DNA of 64,000 nt from Plectosphaerella cucumerina (taxonomy: Eukaryota > Ascomycota > Sordariomycetes > Glomerellales > Plectosphaerellaceae). The notes below the pieces were generated by a model, which was not told where the DNA came from, ran no database searches, and saw only the letters and a list, made by a program, of their open reading frames with translations. Both the position numbers and the translations under genes were made by a program. Where the stretch lies: NCBI GenBank assembly GCA_020746995.1, contig JAGPXD010000003.1, positions 2,604,001 to 2,668,000 of the forward strand, in the 5' to 3' direction. Within the stretch, counting starts at the first letter, position 1, and each line of letters opens with the position of its first letter. Shown here in pieces: positions 20,901 to 31,010 of the stretch.

Positions 20901-22320
20901 CACGCCAACGGGCAAACACTGGCATCAGAGGCACGAGAGGGGGGGTGACCTGGAAGCCCCTGGATTTCACAAGGTCGCACCATACTAACATGATGCCACC
21001 CTCAACAACACCCATCGGCAAGCTCCAACCCAACCCAACCCCAGCCAAACAACCCCTCGTGCTCACGTCGTCGGTCGCTGCCCAAGTCCAAGACCGGATG
21101 GCTGCGCTCGGCCGGTCGGACGAGTAAAACAAACAACCCGCGTGCCAGCAAGCAACCAGGGGTCCCGACCTGACCTGATCAGATCAGACCTTGTTGATGT
21201 CCCCCCCCCCTCCCGGAACACCCCCAGCCCCTCCGTCTGCCGTCGATGACCGGGCATCTCTGTCCGTGCAGCACGCTACGGCGGGCGGTGAACTCTCGTG
21301 GGCTTGCGCCGGCATTTGAGACCTCTGCCGTGCCATTCGCCTTTATTCGTCGATCTTGGCGACGGAGGCTTTTTTAGCGGGCCATGTGTGCCCCCCCAAC
21401 GCCAAGGCCATCCGTCATGGTCGATGTGTCTTGTGCTTTTGCTTTTTACAGTAGCCTCAACACCATCGCCACCTGCGACAGGTCAAAGCTTGTTCGCCAT
21501 CTCATCCCCGGGTGGCGCGCGGGCATCTGGGGGAAGCGGTGAGCTGTAAGCCAGCCCTCTTTCGCCTCCAAGCTTAAAACATTGTTGGAAGCTCAGCGCC
21601 ACTTGCGGTGAGCTTTCCCTCGTGGGTAAGGATCCCTTGAGAAAATTCATATGGGGCTTGCGGCCGTACAACATCCATCGCGTGGCTAGGCCGCCTTGTT
21701 TGGCTGCCGTGTCTTTGCTTGTGATGCCAGCCCGTCACATGGCAATGTCTGTCCTCGAGCTGATTCGATCCCCGCGAAAACGTGACCTGGCAGCACACAC
21801 ATCTTTGGAGGCTGGCCATCAACGGTCGTGAAGCGCGGCTAGACCCTGTTTCACCGCACGAACCATGCAGGCCACTCGCCTGGCCGGGCGGTCAGTTGAC
21901 AGCGTGCAGCAGGCGCAATCATGATCATCATCATCATCAATCGTGAAGTCGTGCGTGTGGGTTGCCAACGGCAGCTCGGCTGGCCGGGGTGTGTGAGTGG
22001 GCTACCTGGACTCGTTTGCGCCCCATGTGAAGTCGGTCGGGTCCGCTTCGCTTTCGCACTTCTCGGGTGCCGGTGTCGCCTTGTCGCCGAAGATGCGCAA
22101 AATCTGGCCCAGCGCTGGGCCTAACGTTCGGCTGATTCATCGCACAACATCACGGAGCCTGCAACCCCCCGAGCCCGAGGATGACTCCTGATACGCCACA
22201 GGAGGGGATGAAGCGGACCCCCCTGGCTCGAGGGACCCTGACAAGAAGTTGAAGTGGCGGCGCCCACTCACTTCTAGAGAGTCCACGCTAATAACGGCCA
22301 GACGCCTCGCTGCGCTGGCT

Positions 22321-22344
22321 GATGATGATGATGATGATGATGAT
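22321..22344. repeat. GAT trinucleotide microsatellite
   Basis: Eight uninterrupted GAT units in the gene-free stretch, followed by an imperfect ATGAT. It is likely variable between strains. Confidence 0.85.
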
Positions 22345-23637
22345 ATGATTGCTGATGTGTGTTTCTGGCTCGTGCGTTCCGTGCCGTCTTCCATGACTGC
22401 GGATGCTGCCGCGCGGAGAACTCGACTCGGCCACCCCAGACGCGCGCCGAGTCGGTCGCTGCTGCGCCGTTCTAATCAACCAGCTCAGCCTTGGGGGACC
22501 AGGATCCTTTCAAGCTGTGGGGGATCGCATTCCAAAAGACTGCTGCCTGGGTCATCATCCGTCCGGGCGCGAACCCCTTGGGCCCTGAGGTGAGTCCAGG
22601 TCCAGCGCCACACCACACACACGGGCCCCCCCGTTCGCGTTTTTTGGGCGTAATCTCCCACGTTCGTCTTTCGCTTCGGACAGCTCGCGTGCCTCGCACC
22701 GTTCCCCTCGAGCCAAGAACTTGAAAGCAAAGGGTACAGGTACAAGTACAGGTACTTCCGCGTCTGACCGGGGGGGTGCTGCCGGGTGCGACGCAAAACG
22801 CGACGCGCTGATGCCCTCTCATGTGTGCACTTTACAATCATCCCCCGTCAACCCCCCCGTGCAGCGTGTGTGTTCGTGCGTTGCCTCGCGGGCGCTCCCC
22901 GGGAGAAGCTCTGTCGTTTCATCCTCCTTTTAGGCGCGGAGCGTTTCAACGCCCAATGGCGACTGCCCAGTGCTCGAGTCGGTTTTTTTAGCTCGCGTTC
23001 TTTGCCCGCTGCATGTCCACTTTGACTGCACCCGCCGCTCGCTCAGTATGCCGGGTGTCCGGCCTTGCCGGACCTTCTCCAATCTCCGATCCATCCGGAG
23101 CGCTCTCATCCCGTCGTTCGTCTCGTCGCCCGTTTTTCGCTTCGAGATGTCAGCTTCGGTAGTCAGCCCACAGTGTTCTTGCAGCCGGGGGCAGACCTCG
23201 GCGAACTGGGTGTTGCTTGTTCGGGTCTGGGGCCGATTTCATTTGATTCCGACCCGGGCCCTTGAGAGTTTGTGTGACGGGCTCCTCTGTGGAGAACAAT
23301 CATCCCGGCCGAGGCGGGCGGGACGCTGTTCGGGCCTGTTCCCATCGTGAGTCCGGGAAGAGCCTGCCACGAGCGAGGTTCAAGCCCTGCGCGGGTTGTC
23401 CGAGCTTCTTGACATCCACTGGCAGCTTCAAGTTGTCAGCTTTCGAGTTTGTCATCCTGTCGAGCCATCATCCATGTCTCGACTCGCGCAACGGCTTTGA
23501 TATCAACAAGGATGGACCGTTGGAAAAGGAGACAAATCTCTCACAACAACTTATACCGACTGCAAAAACAACAACACTGTAGAACGATGACCAGAGTTAT
23601 TCCCGTGCCCATGACCTCGCGCCTCCTTCTCCATCCC

Positions 23638-24920
23638 TCACTTCTGCCCCCACAGCTTCTGCGCAAACTCCTCCACGCTCAGGAACTTGTAGTCCGGCAG
23701 GAGTTTGTTCCACTCATCGCTGACAACCCAGGCCCCCTTGGCTGCCGCGTAGAGAATACCCGTCCAGCCCGGCGCATGGAACGCTTCCCGCTGATCCTCC
23801 GGGATGGACGGGTGGGTCAGAGGCGGCACATCGACCTTCAGAATGCCAGCCTCAATGTCCGCCTCCTCAGCCAGGTCGAGCGCGACGGGCTTGCCTGTGG
23901 GGTGGGGGGGGTCAGTCAGGTTTCTCGGCCGAGTTGCGGGTGGTAGAAGCTTTTCGAGACATACCTCGGATCCTCTCCACAATCTTCTGGACCTGCCTCG
24001 GACTGATCTTGTTGCCGGCGACGCCGCCGATCACAGGCCACTCGCCCTCGTACTCCACCGCGCGGCGGACGACGCCTGCGATGTCGCCGACCGAGGTGAA
24101 GACCAGGGGCTCGTCCTCGCGGCCCCTAGTCGAGACGATGCGAGGCTGCTCGTCCTCGAGCATGTAGCCTATGCTGAAGATGGGAACGTGCTTGAGCGGC
24201 TGGTGCGGGTAGCCGATGTACTCGAGGAACTGGCCCACTTGGAAGAGGGTGTACTCGATGACCTATCGGGATGTTAGTAATGTGTATTTGCCGAGGCCAG
24301 GGAACTTGTATGACAAAAGAGGACTTCACTGACCTTCTTGTCCTTGTTGATCTCGGCCAGGTACCTCTGGATAGCAAGCTTGCTCTTGTACCAGGGAACT
24401 TTGTCGATGATGTCTGCCAGCTTCTGGCCCCTGTGAACCATGTCAGCTGGTATTCAGGGAGCAGTTCGAGACGGCGAGAGACTTACATGGCCCACTCGCT
24501 AGGCGCAAAGCGCTTGACGCCTGCCTCGACAGCGGCGTCGATCAAGAGCTTGCCAACAGTGTTCTCAGGGTCATTGTTCACGACGATGAAGTTGAGAACA
24601 ACCTCGACGCCCTTGAAGTACTCGACCAGCTCGGCCTTGTCGTCGAAGGAGGCACGTGCCCATGTGACGCCCTGCTGCTGAGGGTACTGGGCAGGGTCCT
24701 GAAGAGGTGGGAAGATATGTTAGAGATGTTGTCTCGAGAACGAGGTATGTGAGTGGCTACCTTTCGAACGAGGGCGAGAACCTCATGCTGTTGTCCTTCG
24801 ACCAGCTTGTCGATGACTTCGAGAGCCAGGGCTGGACTTTGCGTCAGAAGAGGTCCAGAACCATTATGAGGGTGATGTTTCCTAACCGGAACCGGCTCCT
24901 GCGATCGCGATCTTGACCAT
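23638..24920 (-). CDS. NmrA-like / isoflavone reductase-like NAD(P)-binding protein
   Basis: Six exons: 24920-24887, 24831-24761, 24698-24487, 24430-24334, 24262-23965 and 23894-23638, summing to 322 residues with introns of 55-71 bp. The start reads MVKIAIAGAGSALALEVIDK, a Rossmann beta-alpha unit whose glycine motif is less canonical than GxxGxxG. Then come VLNFIVVNNDPENTVG and the family signature AAVEAGVKRFAPSEW. Family members reduce aromatic or quinone-like substrates or act as redox sensors; the substrate here is unknown. The protein should be cytosolic. The first intron interrupts the nucleotide-binding loop, and its donor choice (24886) is the least certain junction. The promoter carries repeated TCACGT sites identical to those near the adjacent bZIP gene. 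Confidence 0.85.
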
Positions 24921-25148
24921 TTTGAGGATTGGAGATATTGTTAAAGGGGTAGAGATCGTTGGTGTTGATGTAAGTGATGAGCAGCAGATGAGAGTGTGGA
25001 TGAAGGCCAGTGGGATGTAGATGGACCGCAAGTGCCGCGTCTTAAATAATTAGACATACATCTTGTCAATTTGTCTATCATGATGCCTTGATGCCATGAA
25101 TTATTCATGATGCGACGTTGTCTAGCATAATCGTGGTGGTTATTCACA

Positions 25149-25205
25149 TCACGTCCCATCACGTCTCATCACGTAACCGCTGGATTATGTGTGTTGTCAC
25201 GTAAC
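25149..25205. promoter_or_regulatory. Cluster of four TCACGT elements upstream of the NmrA-like gene
   Basis: TCACGT occurs at 25149, 25159 and 25169 (exactly 10 bp apart, one helical turn) and again at 25197. The last two extend to TCACGTAAC, the reverse complement of GTTACGTGA found three times (one with a final G) upstream of the bZIP gene. ACGT-core words are bound by bZIP factors. They lie 229-285 bp upstream of the NmrA-like start. Confidence 0.6.
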
Positions 25206-25349
25206 AGGGACACGCCATATGATTTGGCATTCGCCCCAGAAGCACGTCCCATCTTGTCAATTCTCCGGCCAGCTTCCCCTTTGGTCAAATGCATCCCTGA
25301 TGAAATGGTCATGTCGTAACTCTTGAGCATTGTCTAATTCTCCGGCTCG

Positions 25350-26576
25350 CTAGGTACGCTCAAAAACACCACTCCGCTCCCTCCCAGATGAGAAGTTAGG
25401 GGCTCCTGGCCCACCCATAACAGAGCTACACCACTCCTGAAATGTAGAATCAAATACCGCAGTATCCCAGTGAGGCCCAAGATCACCCAGACACTCCACA
25501 TTCTCCGAGAGCTTGTCTATCAACTCCTCAATGAGCTCCGGCCTGTCTCGGAGAGAGTGTTGCCCCCTGCTCTTCTCCCACCTGTCCAACATGGGATTGG
25601 CCATGATGGCAAAGACCTCGTCGCCAACCATGTTTCGAAGCCTCCTCTCCAAACACATGGGAGAGAGCCAGGTTCGAGACGATTTCGCATACGCCCTGGG
25701 ACCAGTAGTGGAGCTGTATGCGAAATCTTCTGGATTCTGATGCCGATGGCCCCCAGCAGAGGCGACCGCCGGGCCACAAATACGTCCTGCCCGGGAGCAA
25801 CCCATGCGGTGTTCCAGCATGACGAGCCATGCCTCGCGGGCCCCGGCTCGTGATAGCTTGTTGTCCGGCACAACGAGCGTGGGCTGCAGCTCCGAGTCGT
25901 GGACTTCCGGATCCGAGCTAACAACGGTAGAATGGAATAGGATCTGCCGGCGGCGATTGCAGTCGAGACTGGATTCGTGGCTGTGGTCGTCGTTCTCGTG
26001 CTTTTCGACGAGACTCCAGAAGACACGGCCCGCAAAGGTAAAAGCGCCGGCACCGAGGAACGGTAGAAAAGCCGCCACACCTTGCCTACAGGGGTAGCAA
26101 TTAAGAGGATCGGGTCTGATAGTGAGATCTGGACCGTCATTTATGCTCCAATGACCCTGATTGCCAGGGCTCCGGTGGACCAACGCAGTCGGTGCGGCGG
26201 CGGCGGCGGCGGGGGATTCGCTCTCCGTGCCGGAGCTGTCCGTTTTCGATGCGAGGTCCGAATACGTACGCCGAGTGTCTTCCGGACTTCGGTCTACTTG
26301 GAGGCCCGCTAGCTCACTTGCTTCCCGAATTCTCGCCTGCAGTTCCGGCCGGTCGCCCGGCCGCACCTCGGCCAGGATGGCCGCGATGGCGCTCTTGAGC
26401 TTGGAATTCTCGCTTTCCCTGTCCTTCTTCGCTTCTGCTTGCCGTTTGCGAAAGGCGCTCTGGGCCTGCCTGCCTCGCTCGCGGCGCCGCTGCAGGTTGC
26501 AGATGTGAGATGGAGACTCCAGTCAGGGGTTCAGGGGCTCGACACACACCTTCAGCTCAGCTTCTGCACTGTTCAT
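25350..26576 (-). CDS. bZIP transcription factor with fungal C-terminal domain
   Basis: Two exons, 26576-26550 and 26489-25350, with a 60-bp intron, give 388 residues. The short first exon (MNSAEAELK) joins in phase to RRRERGRQAQSAFRKRQAEA, the basic region (residues about 9-29), followed by a short coiled coil (DRESENSKLKSAIAAILAEV). A poly-Ala/acidic linker follows. The C-terminal part (WLSPMCLERRLRNMVGDEVF, later LRDRPELIEELIDKLSENVE) resembles the DUF3425-type domain common in filamentous-fungal bZIP proteins. It probably acts in the nucleus as a local regulator. Its own upstream region and the NmrA-like promoter contain the same ACGT-core sites. An in-frame stop just upstream of the basic region rules out a simple single-exon start there. 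Confidence 0.82.
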
Positions 26577-27562
26577 AGCTGGAACATACACAACGAGCTT
26601 CTACTAGTGAAAATCGTCCAACTTGTGAAGCATCAAATAAAGCGGACGAAGCCAGAGACATGAAATCTGCGGAGTTCAGCATCATGGATCGTAGGATCGC
26701 ATGCAGGTGGCTGAGGTGCGGTTACGTGATGTTACGTGGAAGGAGCGGCGTTACGTGATCGAACCGAAGTCCGCAGACGTGGAGATCCAGTCCGGTGCAT
26801 TTGTCAGCACACCGGCAGCAGATTGAAGCCGAGATCACGGTGGCAGTGTTCCTTTCCGAGGCCAATACTCTTCAATCACTGCATCAAATCAAACATTTTG
26901 AGCGGCTTGGGCAAGTCACTTTCTTCGAACAGCCACGCGAAACACGCAAGCGGCCATTCCGAATTGTGTTGCTAGAACCAGGAAGGCAGAGTGGCCGAAC
27001 CCGATGAATCACAATGCCTTGTTTTTAGACCTCGACAAGGTGGCTGCCCGGGGGGGGGGACGTTTCAACTGAATTCGTCGCCCTTCGCCGGTACCTCTCG
27101 GATGCGATGTTCCTTCAACTACACCGAATCAACACCGAACCATGAAGTCAACCTGGAAGGTAGCTGTGGATCAACTGCCCCTTCATCGCCGGGCCAGACA
27201 TCATGGACCCCATCAACAGCACCAGGTTGGTTGGTGGTCTTGTTGGCATCGACCATCGCGTTTTACCGAATGGAAGCGATCAACGTGAAGTCTTATCTAT
27301 GGGCCGCACCGTCACCAAAGTCAACCTTGATGAGTCGTGCGGTTCGCGCGCATCGGAATGAGCCCCTGTGATGGTGAGATGCCATACCCCTATTGCGCAA
27401 TTGATCCGCTTGGCCGATGCAGCATAGTGCCGTCCGCGAATCGCACGATGGGCTTGTACGACCACCTCTGGCGATCCCATCTTCCTGTGAATCGAGCGAA
27501 GTTCCCAGCCGTCAAAGATTACCCAAAACCTGCAGGTTCAGGAAACATACTTTGTCCCCAAC
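26577..27562. other. Divergent intergenic region between bZIP and FAD monooxygenase genes
   Basis: This 986-bp region presumably holds both promoters. The bZIP-proximal part contains three ACGT-core sites (26721-26758). A run of eleven or so G residues occurs near 27048-27058. Short forward open frames (26736-26975, 26991-27371) show no recognisable features. Confidence 0.55.
26721..26758. promoter_or_regulatory. Three GTTACGTG elements between bZIP and monooxygenase genes
   Basis: GTTACGTGA at 26721-26729, GTTACGTGG at 26731-26739 and GTTACGTGA at 26750-26758. The first two are exactly 10 bp apart. They sit about 145-182 bp upstream of the bZIP ATG and about 800 bp upstream of the divergent monooxygenase ATG. 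The motif fits an ACGT-core bZIP site, suggesting autoregulation. Confidence 0.6.
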
Positions 27563-28941
27563 ATGGCTCCTCTCAAGGTCATCGTCGTCGGTGGTGGCCC
27601 CAACGGAATCACCGCAGCCCACGCCCTCCAGCGTGCGGGCATCGACTTCGTCGTCCTTGAGCGGCGACAATCAGTCCTCGAGGATACGGGCGCATCTCTT
27701 GTCCTGAGCCCTCACAACCAGCGGGTGTACCACCAGCTTGGGCTGCTGGACAAGATTCTTGCCATCGGCGAGCCCCTACTTCATGTCACCCTGAGCTTCG
27801 GCCCCGAGAGCAACGTGTTCAAGCGCACATACGGCCTCAGCCGCTTGCCCGAGAAGTGAGTGATCATCTGCAAGGCTGTGACATCAGGCTGACAGTCAAC
27901 AGCCATGGAGCCCCTGTCGTCATCTTCCACCGCGTCCAGCTGCTCAAGGTTCTCTTCGATGGACTGCCGCAAGAAGCGAAGGATCGATATCTCACCAACA
28001 AGAAGCTCGTTGACATCAAGACTTCAGACTCGGGGGTCGAGGTGACGTGTGAAGACGGCACATCCTACACTGGAGACATCGTCCTCGGCGCAGATGGCGT
28101 CCACTCAAGGACAAGATCCATCATGCGACGCCTCGCCCTCCAGAGCGACCCATCTCTCGCATCAGCCTGGGATCCCGAGCTGCCCTTTCCAGCACATTAC
28201 AAGTGTCTCTGGGCTTCATTCACCCGGCAAACAGAGCCCGGCGAGAGCTACGAGACGCAAAGCAACGGCAGGTCTGCCATGTACCTCACCGGCAAGGAAA
28301 GGGGGTGGATCTTCCTGTACGAAAAGCTTCCTCAACCCACCACCGAGCGGATCGACTATGACGAGAAAGATATTCGTGCCTACGCCGAGACGTTCGCGGA
28401 CTGGCAGGTGCATGAGAAGCTCAAGATTCCTGACATCATTGACCACGAGTCGTTCGTCGCGGGAATGGGCAACTTGCAGGAAGGCATTGCGCAGAGAAAG
28501 AGCTGGGCTGGCAGGATCGTTCTGGTGGGCGATGCCGCTCACCGGTTCACTCCGAATGCGGGCTTGGGCTTGAACAGCGGCATCCAAGATGTCGTCTCCT
28601 TGTCCAACCACCTGAAGGAGCTGGTTGACAAGCCTGATGCCGTGCTGGACGCACAATCCCTGGAAGAGGTGTTCCAGAAGTATCAAGACGAGAGAAAGAT
28701 TCCTCTTGCAAACGATTACGATGATGCGGCAAAAGCTACGAGGCTTCAGGCCTGGGCTACGTGGGTGTATCGGGTTGTGGCCAGGTATATCTTCTCGCTG
28801 GGTGCTGTTCGGAACTTCCTTGCTTCGCATCGCGCGGCAGCGGGCATCAAGTCTGGGTTTGTACTCAACTACGTGCCCGCCCGTGAGCCTTTTACCGGGA
28901 AAGTGCCCTGGGACCATCGTCTCAAGGAGGAGCTGGATTAG
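27563..28941 (+). CDS. FAD-dependent monooxygenase (aromatic hydroxylase / PaxM-type)
   Basis: Two exons, 27563-27855 and 27903-28941, with a 47-bp intron, give 443 residues. The N-terminal dinucleotide-binding fold has VIVVGGGPNG (residues 6-15) and a downstream acidic FVVLERR. The DG motif appears as VLGADGVHSRTR, and the second FAD motif as VGDAAHRFTPNAGLGLNSGI. This set defines class A flavoprotein monooxygenases such as salicylate hydroxylase and the epoxidases of fungal indole-diterpene and meroterpenoid pathways. The C-terminal half has a hydrophobic stretch (VVARYIFSLGAVRNF) that may associate with membranes. The reaction cannot be fixed from sequence. It is divergent to the bZIP gene and near the NmrA-like reductase, consistent with a small oxidative pathway. 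Confidence 0.9.
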
Positions 28942-29599
28942 TACGGTCTGGGCAGAATCACTGTTCAAAGAGAAGAGCTAGCGGTTAACCAGGATAGAGA
29001 CTGACAGTCATTGTATGAATGGAAGCCGCAGCAGGTATGAGATATAATAACCAGACGCCAAAAGATGCCTGGGCTTGAAGTTCTCGAAGTCTTAACAATG
29101 GATCGGTTCAATACTGACTCTGGTCTGAGTTCTGCAGCAGTAAGCAATCTTCGTCACCTCTCACTCCCCGGCTGGCTCAGGCGCTTCGACAAAGAAATCA
29201 TTGGTCCAGTGCGGCCAAACCTGGCTGACAATAGGTAGTTCCTAGATCAAGACTGACTCAAAGAAACCTAATGCAGCCGCCTTGTCTGCTCTCATTCCCC
29301 GATGGAGTGTGACTTTAGACTTGGGCTTACTCTCAGCACCTCAAACATACACCACCGACGTCCAGCTAGCCTCAGGTCTGGCTGGATGTGTGATGTGTGA
29401 TTAGTTAACCGGCAACATCCACTGCCAGGAAGAAGCAGGACAGTTGTGAAAAGCGAACACAGTCGCAACACTAAACACAAGAGATCATAGTAGCAGTTGC
29501 TACCTTGCCTACCAGAGGGCAGGCGATCTTCAACAGGCTTTCCAAGTCGTCTTGTGGACGATTGTGGCGGCGTGCTGACCGTCAAACTTGTACAGGAAA

Positions 29600-30095
29600 G
29601 CACCTCCGAAGCCGCTGCCATCGTTCCAGATCTCGTAAATCCGGAGCACTGGCATGCCATAGATGATTTTGATCGCGCAAGAGGCGAGGTATAGACTCCG
29701 AAGCAGTCAAAATTATAGCGGAAGATACCTCCGAAGTTGCTGCCAGCGTTCCAGATCTCATAGATCCGGAGCACTTGCATGCCATGGATGATTTTTACAG
29801 CGTAGTAGGCGCCAAGCGTCTGCGGAGATGAACAAGAAGGTCGGCGATTACGTCTGGGGCAACTACGAGGAGTTTGTCGGTAAGATCCAAGATGGCTCGT
29901 TCACAGTCGGCTCAGGCAACGAGAGCGACTCGGAAGCGTCTGACTTTGACGCCCCCCCCCCCTCTTCCCTCGGACTGGAAGAGGAGTTCACCCGCCTGCG
30001 CGAGGGAGTTAAAGCCTTCAAAGCCGGTACCAGCGTTCCAGATCTCGCAGATCCGGAGTATAGGCATGCCGTGAGTAACCTTGACGGCGAAAGAG
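29600..30095 (+). repeat. Three dispersed copies of a coding-like repeat
   Basis: Copies at about 29600-29690, 29722-29800 and 30028-30095 share GTTCCAGATCTCGTAAATCC-like sequence followed by GGAGCACTGGCATGCCAT-like sequence. In forward frames they encode VPDLVNPEHWHAIDDF, VPDLIDPEHLHAMDDF and VPDLADPEYRHAVSNL. The first two also share an upstream ACCTCCGAAG stretch (TSEAAAI / TSEVAAS). They lie in different reading frames separated by stops, so they look like remains of a duplicated exon or gene. Confidence 0.65.
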
Positions 30096-30271
30096 ACGCG
30101 AGTATTCACAGGTATCTGGAGCTGAGCGTTTGGCCGGATGGTGCTGTTGGTCATGAGGCGCTTAGGGTGGGCAAAACCCATCTGAGAACTGAGTTGTGTT
30201 TTTCTGATCATGGTTTTGGAGACAAATCACACAATTATACCTGTCTTATGCTCTCTGGGAAGGAGCACTGA
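29828..30271 (+). pseudogene. Hypothetical 147-residue frame carrying one repeat copy; probable gene remnant
   Basis: The open frame begins MNKKVGDYVWGNYEEFVGKI and contains an acidic Ser-rich stretch, a proline run encoded by an 11-base C tract (29952-29962), a charged helix (LEEEFTRLREGVKAFKAG) and one copy of the VPDLADPEY repeat, then a tail of ordinary composition. No domain is recognised. Two related repeat copies just upstream are out of frame and interrupted by stops, so the locus is more likely a decayed or disrupted gene than a functional one. The C tract is a natural frameshift or sequencing-error site. Confidence 0.35.
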
Positions 30272-30285
30272 TATATGTGAAGGTC

Positions 30286-31010
30286 GAGCGACTGTCGGCG
30301 ACGCAACATGCATGTCGCTGAGAAAAGATACACGGAGTCGGCGACGGCAGACACAGCAATTCCCTGACATGTGCAAATAGAAAACATATGATATTACGTC
30401 CACAGACAGACATAGCAAGTTATCAATCTGTCAGTATCGAGTGACTGTCGGCGACACCAAACATACAAGTGGTGAAGAAAGTATACTCGAAGATAGCGAG
30501 AACAGACACAGTACTTCACTCGACATTTACAAATAGAAACATGTGATATTATGTCCACAGGCAGGTGTAGCAAGTCGCTCGACATCCACAGAAGAGTATC
30601 AGACACAGCACGTCGATCTGTGATTGTCAAAGGACTGTCGGTGACGCCAAATATTCATGTCATCCACAGAAGAGTATCAGACACAGCACGTCGATCTGCG
30701 AATATCGAGCGACTGTCGGCGACGCCAAACATGCATGCCGCTTAGTAAATGCACTCGGAGACAGCAACGACGGATACAGTCAATCGCTTGACACCTCATC
30801 CACAGAAGAGTCTTAGGCACAGCATGTCGATCTGTGAATGTCGAGCGACTATCGGCGAAGCCAGACATGCATGCCGCTTAGTAAATGCACTCGGAGACGG
30901 CGACGACCGACACAGTCAATCGCTCGACATTTACAAATAGAAATAATATTATCTTTTGTCCGCAGATAAACATCAAAAGTCGCTCGACATCGACCGACAG
31001 AAAATGTGTG
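30286..31010. repeat. Tandem array of 75-150 bp modules with foldback motifs
   Basis: The core word GACTGTCGGCGAC (with variants) recurs at about 30290, 30443, 30633, 30711 and 30847. A second module starting CATCCACAGAAGAGTATCAG recurs at 30583, 30661 and 30797. A third (GTCCACAGRCAG followed by AGCAAGT) occurs near 30400, 30553 and, degenerate, 30958. The words TCGAGCGA and TCGCTCGA, reverse complements of each other, bound several modules. The largest near-identical pair (from 30711 and from 30847) is 136 bp apart. Confidence 0.7.
30837..30931. mobile_element. Candidate 95-bp foldback / MITE-like element
   Basis: AATGTCGAGCGA at 30837-30848 is the exact reverse complement of TCGCTCGACATT at 30920-30931, giving 12-bp perfect terminal inverted repeats around a 71-bp interior. 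No clear target-site duplication is seen. A shorter version of the same inverted pair bounds other modules in the array. The mobile-element call is an inference; a structured satellite unit is the alternative. Confidence 0.35.

Larger units (their letters stand above)
17275..23637. other. 6.4-kb stretch without recognisable genes
   Basis: This is the longest gene-free stretch of the window, lying upstream of AUR1 and downstream of the NmrA-like gene. It is not AT-rich, so it does not look like a RIP-degraded transposon. Open frames of up to about 230 codons exist (18645-19280, 19971-20657) but are rich in Arg, Pro, Ser and Gly, lack domains and have equally long shadows in other frames. It contains GTAC-core palindromes (17902-17946, 22733-22755), a GAT microsatellite (22321-22344), a short ATC run near 21923-21938 and several poly-C or poly-A runs. 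It may hold a long AUR1 leader, a noncoding RNA or a fast-evolving gene, none of which I can support. Confidence 0.5.

Noticed and set aside
23377..23387. tRNA B-box-like GGTTCAAGCCC
   Set aside because: No acceptor or anticodon stem could be built around it on the forward strand.
26982..27008. tRNA A-box-like GGCAGAGTGGCCGAAC
   Set aside because: No B box follows at tRNA distance, and flanking bases do not pair as an acceptor stem.
30286..31010. CRISPR-like array
   Set aside because: Repeat and spacer lengths are irregular, modules are shuffled, and the genome is clearly eukaryotic.
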